Part shown: positions 33,401 through 43,542 of the stretch, one piece after another
How positions within the stretch are numbered: position 1 is the first letter of the stretch
Layout of the letters: every line of letters starts with the position of its first letter
Assembly (NCBI GenBank): GCA_032768795.1
Contig: CP136495.1
Location: 64,501 to 128,500, forward strand
DNA length: 64,000 nucleotides
Reading direction: 5' to 3'
Source of the DNA: Tremella fuciformis
Lineage: Eukaryota; Basidiomycota; Tremellomycetes; Tremellales; Tremellaceae
The notes under the pieces: model-generated
Told to the model about the DNA's origin: nothing
Databases searched by the model: none
The model's input: the letters and a program-made list of their open reading frames with translations, nothing else
Position numbers and translations under genes: made by a program

Positions 33401-34910
33401 GCAGGATGTTGGCGTCTGTCACAGTCAAGGGGCCTCCCTTGCGATAACATGCTGGACCAGGGTGGGCACCGGCGGACTCTGGGCCAACACGCAACAGGCC
33501 GTTCTCCCAGAAGAGAATGGAACCGCCGCCAGCCGCCACGGTGCAGATGTCCAGCTGGGGTGACTGTATGGATACGCCGGCAGTCGTCGTCTCCATGATA
33601 TGATCGAGGTGCCCGTCGTACCGCGAGACATCCGTCGACGTGCCTCCCATATCGAAACCGATCACTGGCGTGGGGTCCGTCTCGTCATAGCATGTCCGTG
33701 CGTACCCCACAACCCCTCCAGCCGGGCCGGAGAGAATGGCCCGAAGGCCAGAGAAGGTAGCTGCGTCAACCACTGGGAAGTCAACCAACAGTCGCTACAG
33801 CGCGTGGCGCAGACGTACGTCCACCGTCCGATTGCATGTACTGCAGCATTCCTGGTCTAATGTTGACAAAGCTTTTCTCAAAGCTAGAAAGGAGCGGTCA
33901 GTCATACCGTCTCGTCCTTACCGGTGCCCCTACTCACCCATTGAGATACCGTTTGAGCTCTGGGGTCAGGTAGGCGTCGGCAGTGGCCGAGTGTGCCCGC
34001 TGGAGAATGCGAATCATGGGGGATATCTGGCTAGAGAGGGAGACATGGGTGAATCCGATGTCTAGGGCGATCTTGCCGATCAACATCTCATGTTCTGGGA
34101 AAGTGTACGAGTGTAGCAATGCGACCGACAGGGAACGGATGCCAGACTCGTAGAATGCCGTGAGATCCTTGCGGACCTGCTCGGCATCTGACGGTCAGTT
34201 CAAGTTATTAGTTTGGAAATCGATGTTGGGGCAGCTCACCTGGGGCTTTCTCGACCTGGATCTTGACACCGCTTATCCCCTCTTTGATTGGGGCATCGGG
34301 GATGGTGAACGCATCCGCAAGGAGCACTCGTTCCTCAATCTCGAGAACGTCTTCGTAGAGCGGATCAGGACGGGCCGTGGAGAGATCGAAGAGCTTTGGA
34401 CGACTTTGGTTCCCGATATACAGCAAATCGCGGAACCCCTTGGTGACGACAAAGCCGGTCCTTTCTCCCTTTCGCTCAAGCAGCGCGTTAGTCGCCTGGA
34501 TCAAGTCACTATCAGTGCAATTCAGAGGCTCGGCCACCTACCACGGTGGTACCCATCCGGATGGTCTCTACTCCCGAGACGTCCAGTTTGACTCCTCGAG
34601 GGATTGTCTCTTCGTATCCTATCTCCAATATACGACGGATGGCTTCGGTCGGCGCTGAGCTGCTTCAGACATCTTCTTCCTAAGACAGACGAGACCCCCA
34701 CCGTCCGCATACGCCGCATCCCTGGAGAGGACTTTGAGAATGACTGGCGGCTTGTTGCGAAAAGTAGCGTAGACATCACAGAAAGTGCCACCTATCGTTC
34801 AGTTTGAACGCTTCGGAATCATCACTCTGGTAAGGCTCACCTCGATCCACGGCGATGCGGATGCCGGCGTGCTGCCGCTTCTCAGCCTGCGTCAAGACGG
34901 GTACAGGCAT
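30476..34910 (-). CDS. 5-Oxoprolinase / hydantoinase (HyuA-HyuB fusion)
   Basis: This is a large cytosolic ATP-dependent hydrolase, about 1,280 residues in a dozen exons. The N-terminus, after an intron, reads IRIAVDRGGTFCDVYA, the HyuA phosphate-binding start. The long central exon (32049-33788) carries GFDMGGTSTDVSRY, the actin-like ATPase motif, followed by AAGGGSILFWENG and HPGPACYRKGGPLTVTD. HyuB begins within it (GHRFMSISEQMGHSLQKTA) and continues with NHPISGGTHLPDI, DWDGTGPEVYGPSNAP and GGAGQHRGGDG, ending at 30476. In the gamma-glutamyl cycle the reaction is 5-oxo-L-proline to glutamate. Fungal paralogues may act on hydantoins or other cyclic imides. The start at 34910 is the first ATG in frame with the motif. 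Confidence 0.88.
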
Positions 34911-35589
34911 GCTCAATGATTGCTGCGTAGTAAGGAGTCCGTCACAGACACCCTCCTATCTGCTCGTCTATATCTGCCCTCCCGCCCACGTTGGGGCAGC
35001 TACAGGCGACCATCTCCGCGAATGCCAACGTTGTGCGGAACATGGTTCCGGAACAAAGAGAGCGTGGAGGCTTGCCCCGCAAGTGACACCAGGACAGCGC
35101 ACCGCGGGGCAAACATCCGCTCGGAGGGCCATGCAGTCTCTGATTGGACGAGTGATGATCCTTCCCATGTCTACGACTCTCTGTACATCGGCACGAAATC
35201 AGACCAATGATCTACACAGGGCAAAGGCTGCTGAATCTGTCTAAGCAAGGGTTGCGACTATAGAGAGCCGGTCCCAGAAGCCTTTCACAACGGAAGGCTG
35301 CGTCCTTGATCTTTAGCTGCGTAATGCTCCACTGGGTGTGTCTTGTCGCGGTTATTGCAGCGATCGCGCCATAATCACTGATGCATACTGATCATACCAG
35401 CTCCAGATCCTCGATACAAGCCCGACTCGCACAGCCACACCACCCCTTGATTGTTCTAGATTCCATTTTCGAGCTTCGCTTTGTCAAGGCGAGACTTTCC
35501 GACCTCCCCAGCCGCATCCCTCGGCAGACCACCTCTCATCATCTCCACGTCTGACGGCGCTCACGCCCTTCTGTCTAGGACAGATCCGC
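34911..35589. promoter_or_regulatory. Upstream region of the 5-oxoprolinase gene with two inverted repeats
   Basis: No gene is supported in these 679 bp. CGGAAC-ATG-GTTCCG (35036-35050) is a perfect inverted repeat with nine bases between CGG and CCG, 126 bp upstream of the start. TTGCCCCGC and GCGGGGCAA (35072-35080 and 35104-35112) form a longer-spaced perfect repeat. The right part is the 3 prime flank of the MFS gene. Confidence 0.45.
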
Positions 35590-37479
35590 TCAGAGCAGGA
35601 AGCGGAAATGAGGGTTGCGATCTCCGAGTTCCGGCTGGTCTGCCGCCCCTTCAGCCACGAGACGCTCGCGCTTCTTGTTGATTGCCTTCAGTAGCAGAGC
35701 CTAGATGTAAGCGGAGATTCATGTTTTCGTCTCGCAACGGGGGACTTGCGTTGATGATGGTGAGCACGATGGCGAGAACAGTCAACGCGATGGAGATGTA
35801 CAGAGCGCGGAAATAACGAGGGGCAATTTTCGACGAATACAAGAACCCAATACTGAGAGGCTCAGCGAACTTGGTCCCAACATCTCATTTTAGGGTGGAC
35901 TTACACGGCACCGGCTGTGTTGCCAATCAGCTGGTCGATACCGAACGAGGTCACACGCTTGTAGTGCCCGGCAACATTGCCGCTGATCCAAGCGTTGTTC
36001 AGACCCACACCGGCGTACAGCGTCGCACCAATGAAGTACACTCCCACGTATCGCCCGCCAGGTTTGGTGACTGTAGCGAGGATGATGTACCCAATCAGCT
36101 GCAGGCCGAAGCACCCAACCATCCAAGTGGAGCGGTGTTGTTGTTTGTCGCTGAAGTAGCCGATCACGAGAAAAGTGATAGCGCACACAAAGTACACGGG
36201 AACGGTGAGCAGTTGCGCGTGAACATTAGAGTAACCCATCCCCTTGATGATGGCTGGCCTGCCGTGTATGAGTAACCGTGATGAATGTGTCAACAGTGAC
36301 TCACATAAAGGTCGACATGCCGTAGAGTGTGATGTCGCCACAGAACTGAATGACACCATGTGTGTAGGTCTTCTGGTGAGCTGCCATCTTTCCGCGCGCG
36401 GAGACACTCACTTTCCATTCGAGGATACCAGCCTTTACTTCTCCCCAGGAGAACTGCTCGTCGGGGTTGTAGTGCGCCTTGTTCAGAGCCACTCGCTTCT
36501 CTGCCAGCGCCTTCTCCTCTTTGGTGAGAAACCAAGCTTGATCGACACGGTTAGGGATCCAGAAGAAGGCGATCGGAGCTCCAATGAAGGAGAGGATCCC
36601 TTCCACGATGTACAGCCACTGCCAGCCGACGATCTTGCCTTGGTCAATGTGGACTAGCCCATAGGCGATGAGACCTCCGAAAGCACCACTCATGGACTGC
36701 AGCACGTGTCAGCGACATACAGCGCGGCTGAGGGGTTGAAGACGACATACGGCAATCGCGTAAATGTAAGCCATGCGCCTGCCAATCTCCTTTCGCGTGT
36801 ACGTCATATACATGTACACGGCCACACAGGGGAAGAGACCGCTCTCGGTGGCCCCAAGGAGGATTCGGCAGGCGATCAGTTGATGGTAATTCTTGGTAAA
36901 GGCTGTGCCGATCGTAATGCCGGCCCACGTCAACGTAGAGAGGGTCACTGAGGCACGGATCAGTGCTCCATCCGGACAAAGGGGCGTGAGTGCTCACGGA
37001 GAATCTTGGGCGTCATGATCTTGATGAGATTGGCGTACACGGGCTCGAATACGATATAGGTGGCATACACGACACTGACCGATGCGCTGTATTGAACGGC
37101 TATCGAAATGTCAGCATAGCGGCCCTCATCGCCACGTCCGACTAACATGTCAGACCCAGCGTCTTGGTTATACCAGGGCTTGCCACGTTGGCGTTCCCGC
37201 TGAGAGTGATGTCAGTCGCGCATTTACACAGGAATGAGAACATACATGTTACCTCGATCCAGGAAGCTGAGGAGGTAAAGCAGCTAGTCTTTTCAGCCCT
37301 GGCTCGACGAGGGGACAGACCAAACATACGCCCAAAGCTGGTATCAGGAAGAGGTCGTATTTCCTGGCGAGCTTGTTATCGACCGTGGCATCGATCTCCT
37401 CGACTTGCACTTGAGATGAGGTCTCATCAACGGCAAAGCCGCTGAGATCCTTGTTGTCATCGTAAGTCGGGGCTGACAT
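35590..37479 (-). CDS. MFS permease, anion:cation symporter (Dal5/Tna1-like)
   Basis: This is a 12-helix permease of about 490 residues, likely in the plasma membrane. The N-terminal tail (MSAPTYDDNKD...) leads to YDLFLIPALG and then DRGNIGNANVASPG, the helix 1 signature of the allantoate/nicotinate permease group. Later blocks are CRILLGATESGLFPCVAVYMYMTYTRKEIGRRMAY (two segments), GWQWLYIVEGI and WISGNVAGHYKR. The C-terminus is recovered only if a 49 nt intron with a GC donor (35701-35749) is removed; it then ends KKRERLVAEG followed by the family tail GDRNPHFRFLL. Without splicing the frame stays open and stops at 35651. Substrates in this family include carboxylates and vitamins; an aromatic acid is possible. 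Confidence 0.85.
35701..35749 (-). other. GC-AG intron
   Basis: The donor reads AAC|GCAAGT and the acceptor CATCTAG. Splicing in phase 0 joins LTIIN to ALLLKAINKKR and restores the conserved family C-terminus. No GT donor gives this result. Confidence 0.75.
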
Positions 37480-37923
37480 GGTGAGCGAGGGGTGCCTGAC
37501 GTCGAGTTCTCGGTGGGAGAGGCTCGAGAGATGCTTGCGCTTGCTAGGACATTATGTGTGAGTTATATAAACAAGTCACACGATAAGCTCCCTGCTGCCG
37601 ATGCCAACGTCGATGGCGGCGCGACGCCATGCGGAATACTGCCCCGCACTTCGTCCTTCACCCTTCGAGTTGACCCAAACCTCGCCCATTGGTTCGATAA
37701 GACCTCTGGCGGAGCCCCTCTGCAGAGCAATGATAAGGAACGAAAACTGCCCAATGGGGTATCTCCGTGCGGGAGTTTGCGCCGCAATTTTGTCCAGCGC
37801 TTTGCCAATTCTGGACTCCTGGCTGGTCTGTAGGAGCGAGGTTCCGCGTCGCGTTTGACGTTGTTCTCCTCGCTGTGCGTCTCTCACATCAGCTCCGCTC
37901 CCACAGTGAGGCACAGTCTGAGC
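37480..37923. promoter_or_regulatory. Divergent promoter, MFS permease / Zn2Cys6 regulator
   Basis: This 444 bp gap has a TATA-like box (TATATAA, 37564-37570) that read on the minus strand sits about 85 bp upstream of the permease start. The frames crossing it look non-coding. Confidence 0.5.
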
Positions 37924-40436
37924 ATGTCGCCCGACACCGGACATCACTCGGAGACGGGCGCGTCCCACAGCGGCGAGAATGCAGAGGCGGGTCCGAGCAA
38001 GAAGAAGCGCAGGACCAACATCGCACGCGCCTGCCGGGGCTGTAAGGCAAGGTGAGCTGTCGTTGGCCTCGACGGACGCGGCAGGGCGGGAGACTGAAAG
38101 CTCCTCAGTCGCAGAAAGTGCGATGGGCAGCCTATATGCTCGACTTGTCAGCATCGTGGCCAAGCCTGCGTGTACGATGGTGCCCAGGATGGGCGCACCC
38201 CTGCGACCAAGCAGTACATTGCGGCCTTAGAGAACACTGTTCGTCAACTCAAAGAGCAAGTGGCGTCTCTTCAGAGCCAAAGTACCATCTCGCTGCAGAG
38301 CGAGCTGAGTCCCGAGGCTGTGGCGACCCCGAAGCCGCGCCATCGTAAGGGCGACATTCGGATTGTGAGTTAGCAAGACTGCACGCGCGCAGAGCCTGAC
38401 GTCAGACCGAGAGCGGAGCTTTCGCTCTGTATGGCCCTACATCGGCCTGGCTGCAGTCGAAGGATGCCCCTGCGCTCCCCAACGAGCATGAAAGCTCTGC
38501 TACTCCCTCGGCTGACCTGCGTATTCACAACGTGGACCTTCACCTGGGAGCCGACTGGGCGAAGGATATCGCGCCGGGCACGATCAGCTCTCCGTCTCTG
38601 CACAAGACAATACTGAGCGTGTTCTTCAGGTGCGACGGAGTTCTCAACGGTCTGCGCGCGATCGTCACTTACCAATCAGCTACTACAATGGATGGTGTGA
38701 CTGGTGTAACGAGACCGCTTTCCTGACCGATATGGTCGCCAGCTCCCACTCTCTCGATGGACCCAAGAGAACGCCGCATTATTCTCCCTTCTTACACAAC
38801 GTCATCCTGGCCCTGACACTGCTCGGGGCGCCTCACATCATCAGCTCGGGTGACGAGTCACAATGGGCGCTCACCGCCCTTCTTGAACACGCAAGAAACA
38901 TGGTCGAGTCCGAGATCTCCCTGCCCATATCAACGTCGGTGCGAGGATTCTTGATTCTCGGCCTCTGTCACTTTTACCTCATGAACAAGAACGTGGGTTG
39001 GCTTTATGGTAGCATCGGAATACAGATAGCCCAGATCCGTGAGATCCCTCCTCCTGATCTATCTAGATGAAAGACTGATGATAACTCAGTGGGCCTCAAT
39101 ACGGACGCGAAGGGTCTGGTAGAGCGCCAAGCCATCAGTACGCAAACAAAGGCGCGACGAGACCACACTTTCTGGGCAGTCATGGCACAAAACATGCGAG
39201 TCGCTCTTAGCAGCGAACCGATCATGAACGCTGATGCGCAGAGGCTGGTCATTCCAGGTGGGCAGGACTCTGCTACTCCACCCAGAAGACCACGAGACCC
39301 CACTTCCCCTCATCTCGGAAGCAGAGGACCAGGAGCCTTGGTATGACCACCGAGAACGACTGTCCCCGACCATTTTCCGCTCTGTCCGTCCGGCATGGAG
39401 CAGCTCGACCTTTCATTGGCTAGGCCGGCTCTGTCAAGTCGGTCAATATGTTCATCGGGCAATGTCAGTGGAGTCAGCCTTCTATCTAATCTAATGAGCT
39501 GACCAGGAAGGTACAGTGTCTGGCAACCTGCCCAATCTGTGAGGGTGCAAAGCGTGGCTCGCATCGAGTGAGATTTCCCGACAATTTGGACGACTCAGCG
39601 GCTGACTGCTCTGGTAGACTGGACTTTGCGACGTGGTTCTTCAACTTGCCCACTCCCCTACGCGTGGAGACTTGGGTTGGAGATGTGATGCCACCTCATC
39701 TCGTTGTGCTGCACGCAGTGTACCACTACTGGCGGATACTCCTTCATCGGCCTATCATCTTCGACATGGACATCGAGGCAGACTCGCGGGAATCGTCCTT
39801 GAAAGCCTGCAAAGAGTCTGCGTGAGTGTTGAGCTTCTCACTGTATACCATCCGTGCTCACCTCTTGAAAGCTCTGCGATCATCAATCTGCTGGAGATCT
39901 ATCCGTGCCAAGAATCTATCATTTATACCATGATCAGCGTGACCTTTACTGCCGGCACGACCTGGCTGCTCTTCTCAGCCAACGCCGAGACAACCAAGAT
40001 CCCGTCCCATCAATCCATCATACACGTCGGGACGTGCATTCAGTTCCTCGAGAAGACCGCATGGCCCGTGGGGGTCAAAGCGGGCCAGATTCTGCACAAT
40101 CTCCGCTCAGAATGGCAGCCCGGCCACAATAATGCAGCCGTCCGGCCGCAATACGAGGGAGGTTTTGTCGACCAACCTGCCTACGCGGCTCATCAAGGCT
40201 TGGGCAATACCATGGAGGCCCTGAAGGATCCGAACCACGATCTCGTCCGCCTACTCCGGTCTCTTGGTTGGGCGCCACCACCCAACCTCTCTCCGGTACC
40301 TACGAGCATCGTCCCGCCTCGTGATGATCCGACTGGAAGCTCTGACACCGACCTGTTCAGTGCGAGGTCGGAAGAGCTTGGCCCACATTGGGACGATGCG
40401 GTGATGCAATCGCTGTTCTCAGATCTCTTCCGTTAG
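37924..40436 (+). CDS. Zn2Cys6 transcription factor (third)
   Basis: Start at 37924 gives a polar leader, a basic KKKRRTNIARACRGCKA stretch, and then an intron inside the zinc cluster. Using the acceptor CTCCTCAG continues SRRKCDGQPICSTCQHRGQAC, giving C-x2-C-x6-C-x5-C-x2-C-x6-C. A coiled-coil linker follows (QYIAALENTVRQLKEQ). The regulator domain follows from about 38530 (DLHLGADWAKDI, then HYSPFLHNVILALTLLG and FLILGLCHFYLMNKN), ending DDAVMQSLFSDLFR. Length is roughly 690 residues. It is divergent from the MFS permease, the classical layout of a regulator and its target transporter, and convergent (66 bp) with the aminotransferase. Confidence 0.85.
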
Positions 40437-40502
40437 TTGTTCAAGAATTCCTGGTTGTACAGCATTTTTGTGTGAATGCATGCTGTGACGGAGGCGGGTG
40501 CT

Positions 40503-41936
40503 TCACTCGACGTTCCGGACGACCCAATCTACTCTGTCGGCCACGTAGTCTAGATTGGAAGGCAACAGCCCGCATAGGCTTCGTGTCAGCGAAACACATT
40601 CCAGAGTACCCTTCCCTTACCTCAGACGACCACTTTCCGAGATGTAGATATGGTCTGCCTCTGTCAAGTGGCGGCACTGAGGAACGGTCAGGCCGGTGTA
40701 GCTTGTCACCATCAGCGAAATGCGCGGCTGAGTTCCTCAAGCGACACTCACGAGAACATGCCCTTCTGTTGGAGCAGATGATCCCACGTCCCCGGCGTTC
40801 CCCTCTTTTTCAATCGAGATACGATTCCCTCCCTCATTTCCCTCAACCGGTTCGACATGGTCTTGTTGTCGTCCAGCCAGGCCTGGTACAACTTCGCATC
40901 CTCCCATATAAGAGACATCTGAGCCGTCAACAGTGGTAATGATCCGTGCAGACACTGCAGCTTACTACGTCGGCACCGAATCGAGGCGGGTTGGATACGT
41001 CTCTCCGCTGAAGTGCCTTCAGATGATCGAACACGGGCACAGATTTCTCGTTCGATTCACACACTATATGAAGTGCCCCGAGTCGCTCGCCGTACAAACC
41101 ACCGATCTTCGAAAGACTCTGAGCGACAATGAGAGGGGTCCTGGTACCAGCAAAGATCTCGATTGCCTTACGGTCGAGTACTAGGTCTCCGGAGGCGAAT
41201 CCTTGGTAGGAACAGTCGAAGAAGGCAACATGGCCTTTCGCCTCGAAATCCTGAGAGAGGGTTGTCCATTGGTCAATGGTGGGATCGCATCCCGTGGGAT
41301 TGTGCGCACAAGCGTGCAAAACGAAGACCGAACCCGGTTCCGCCGAAAGAACTGTGTTGCGGAATCCGTCAAAATCCAAGCCGAGGCTGACCGGATCCCA
41401 GTATGGGTACGTCTTGACCTCGTACCCCGCTTGCTCCAAGATCCCGGTGTGATTGTCCCACGACTGCTCCGAGACGTAGGCGACGGTCTTGCTCGGGTCG
41501 GCGCGCCGGATGAAGAGAGACCCAATGTGAAGTGCACCGGTACATCCCACCGTCTGGATCGAGGCTAGACGTTCACGAGGGACCGAGTCGCCAAAGACAA
41601 GCTTGGAAGCACCGTTCAGGAAGCCCGGGTGACCTTGGATGCCGAGATACTCGTGATTGTATGTCGTCTGGGCGATCAGGCGTTCTGTCGCTGCTTTGAT
41701 GGACGGCAGTGGCCATGGCAGTCCATTCTCATCTCGATATAAGCCCGGAGCGAGGTTCGTCTTGTGATCAGCGACGCCGTCGTCTGCCAAATGCACGCCG
41801 TGCTACCTTTTTGGGATGAGTATCGTCGATGAAGCGGGCAAGCATTGTAAACATGCTTTACATGACTCAGCCCAACCATGTTGAGCGGCCAGACTCACGG
41901 GTCGGGCGGCAGAGGCCTCAGGGTATCGAAAGCCAT
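40503..41936 (-). CDS. Class I aspartate aminotransferase
   Basis: This is a PLP enzyme of about 400 residues that moves the amino group between aspartate and 2-oxoglutarate. The N-terminus MAFDTLRPLPPDP splices to a block ending LAPGLYRDENG. Conserved features are GIQGHPGFLNGASKLVFG, the tryptophan loop SEQSWDNHTGI, ACAHNPTGCDPT, FDCSYQGFASGD with the PLP-ring Asp and Tyr, and SLSKIGGLYGERLGAL with the Schiff-base Lys. C-terminal exons give WDHLLQQKGMFS and GLTVPQCRHL, and the last intron ends at DRVDWVVRNVE (stop 40503). Upstream lies a perfect TTGCGGA-N7-TCCGCAA repeat. It fits housekeeping or disposal of a C4 acid from ring cleavage. Confidence 0.87.
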
Positions 41937-42103
41937 GGTGAATCGTCGTCGCCGGATCGCCAGTGGGAAAGATTGAAGTATTGCTGAACCTCGTAAAGGC
42001 CTCACTGTACCCCCAGCCTGCGTCTCATGAAAAAGACCTGGACAAGAATTGGCACTCGAAGTATCCAAGCAATGGTCTGGAGTCATGAGTGTTTTTGGAC
42101 CGT

Positions 42104-42124
42104 TTGCGGAGTGATCTTCCGCAA
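42104..42124. promoter_or_regulatory. Inverted repeat TTGCGGA-N7-TCCGCAA upstream of the aminotransferase
   Basis: Perfect 7 bp arms, with nine bases between CGG and CCG as in the repeat at 35036-35050. It lies 168 bp upstream of the aminotransferase start. A zinc cluster site is inferred. Confidence 0.45.
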
Positions 42125-42229
42125 CGACCGCACATTCGCGGAATCGTGCTCTCCTTAGTCAAGGGCCAGATGTACACCCCTAATGGGCCCTCGAATATGC
42201 ATAAGGCAGATAGTCATCAGTCAGTGTCC

Positions 42230-42416
42230 GCTTGTGATCCAATCCAGATTTGTCAAAAACGGCACTGCCTTCTCCAACAACCCAGCCTGGCTGTCCTCGG
42301 CGTCCCTGCCCACAACATCCAGCTCAGGAGCTCGTCCGCGCCTGTCATCGGAATCATAGAGATATGAATCGTGTGATCATTGCGACTGACTAGGGACCCC
42401 ATCCTGTCCTTTAGGC
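42230..42416 (-). pseudogene. Relic of the 3 prime end of a Zn2Cys6 regulator gene
   Basis: This stretch aligns by eye with 43550-43730, the end of the regulator gene further right, sharing blocks such as ACTGCCTTCTCCAACAA and CCAGCCTGGCT and also GAGCTCGTCCG and CCTGTCATC. Many substitutions and small indels break the frame. It is therefore a decayed partial copy in the same orientation, lacking everything but the last exons. It ends abruptly at about 42416, where the next relic starts. Confidence 0.7.
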
Positions 42417-42417
42417 T

Positions 42418-42580
42418 GTGATCGGCAGCGATCACCCGTATGCTGTCCGGGAAGGCATGGTGGCATCAAGCAGGGGGTAAGCTGAGAGGCTTGGCGAAGA
42501 AGAGAAGCAAAGGGTATGGGAGAAGAATGCCAGAGCACTGTTTCCTCGTCTGGCGGCGTGGTCCAAGTCGTCAGTATAGC
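42418..42580 (+). pseudogene. Relic of the 3 prime end of an amidohydrolase gene
   Basis: This copies the last 160 bp of the 6-methylsalicylate-decarboxylase-like gene (25840-25998). Shared blocks include GATCACCCGTATGCTGTCCG, GAAGGCATGGTGGCA and GAGAAGCAAA. In frame it begins VIGSDHPYAVREGMVA and then breaks at a stop. The copy differs at perhaps one base in six. Neither upstream exons nor a promoter are present, so it is not functional. Confidence 0.8.
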
Positions 42581-42695
42581 AACCGCACGTCTGACCGCAT
42601 ACGATGCATCACGAACTTGCTTCCCGCCTCGAGTCTCGGGAGCTGTCTGTGGTATGTCGCAGCCGATCTCCCTTTACGCCGGATCGCGTCCGAGG

Positions 42696-43135
42696 CTACT
42701 GCACGTCCACTCCGGACTGCTGAGCCCCGTTGTACGGCGGATCGCCACTCTGTGAGGGCGTTTTCTTGGGGACACAAGACTTGATCCCTGCCACCTTCTT
42801 GCAGTGATAGCCCGTAGGGCAATCCGAACTCTTTCTGCAGGATGGAGCTTTGTCGCCGTTCTCGTTGCTATGGCTGCAGCTCAGCCGGGGCATCACAGCG
42901 GGCCGCAACAAAACTTACCGGGGCTCAAGCTGAAATGCAAAGGCTTCATTCGAAGTGGTCAAACCCGTGCCGAGAAGCTGAGCAGAAGCATCTTCAATCT
43001 CTTCGATTCTGCAGTGGTCAATTGGCAAGAAGAGATGCAGGTGTCAATGTCTCACCGCTGCTTGCTCGAAGCTGCGGTGCTGGGGCTGGCTCCAAAGAGG
43101 ACCAGACCCATGGCGATGATGACACACACCTTCAT
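42696..43135 (-). CDS. Small secreted cysteine-rich protein
   Basis: Three exons join in phase to 115 residues. Exon 1 is a clear signal peptide: MKVCVIIAMGLVLFG then ASPSTAA, so cleavage near residue 20-22 is likely. Exon 2 is a short acidic propeptide-like segment. Exon 3 carries the mature core SCRKSSDCPTGYHC followed by a basic stretch and a fourth Cys, giving two likely disulphides, then a Pro/Ser/Gly-rich tail ending at 42696. Introns are GTGAGA...CTGCAG and GTAAGT...CTGCAG. I do not recognise a named family. The layout (secreted, short, Cys-rich) resembles small fungal secreted proteins acting outside the cell, but no function should be assumed. Confidence 0.65.
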
Positions 43136-43542
43136 CGTGTAGACTGTTTCGTCAGTCCCGAGCCTTATGTCGGCTCGCCAGGACGCTCACTGCGAGATGG
43201 TCTGTCTCACTGAATCTTCCGGTAAGAGTTGCTGCAGCGACCCCAGTAGTGTGCACAAAGGTAAGAAGTTTACCCTTGGTTGAAGCCCTTCGTTCCTCCC
43301 TACATACATAAATATATGTGTGTCCGCCTGAGAAGCAAGGCGGTGTGTTTCCATCCTTTGACGGCGGGACACATTAACAATGTGGTCCAGCAGTCTCGTA
43401 GGGACGATTGGGGAGTCGGCGAGTCGGCGAATGCAGTACATCCTATTGGATGCAAGATCTATACTGCGCCGTGGAGTGTAGCAAGCGATTGTCATACAAC
43501 AATCATGTGTTCAAACTCAACCCTGAAGTCGTCACCGCAGAC
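43136..43542. other. Intergenic region upstream of the secreted protein gene
   Basis: This 407 bp gap contains an AT-rich stretch (AAATATATG, near 43310) about 175 bp upstream of the secreted-protein start and the 3 prime flank of the regulator gene. Nothing else is recognised. Confidence 0.4.

Noticed and set aside
42571..42822. Minus-strand frame overlapping the amidohydrolase relic
   Set aside because: It is antisense to relic DNA and overlaps the real secreted-protein exon in another frame; no motif supports it.
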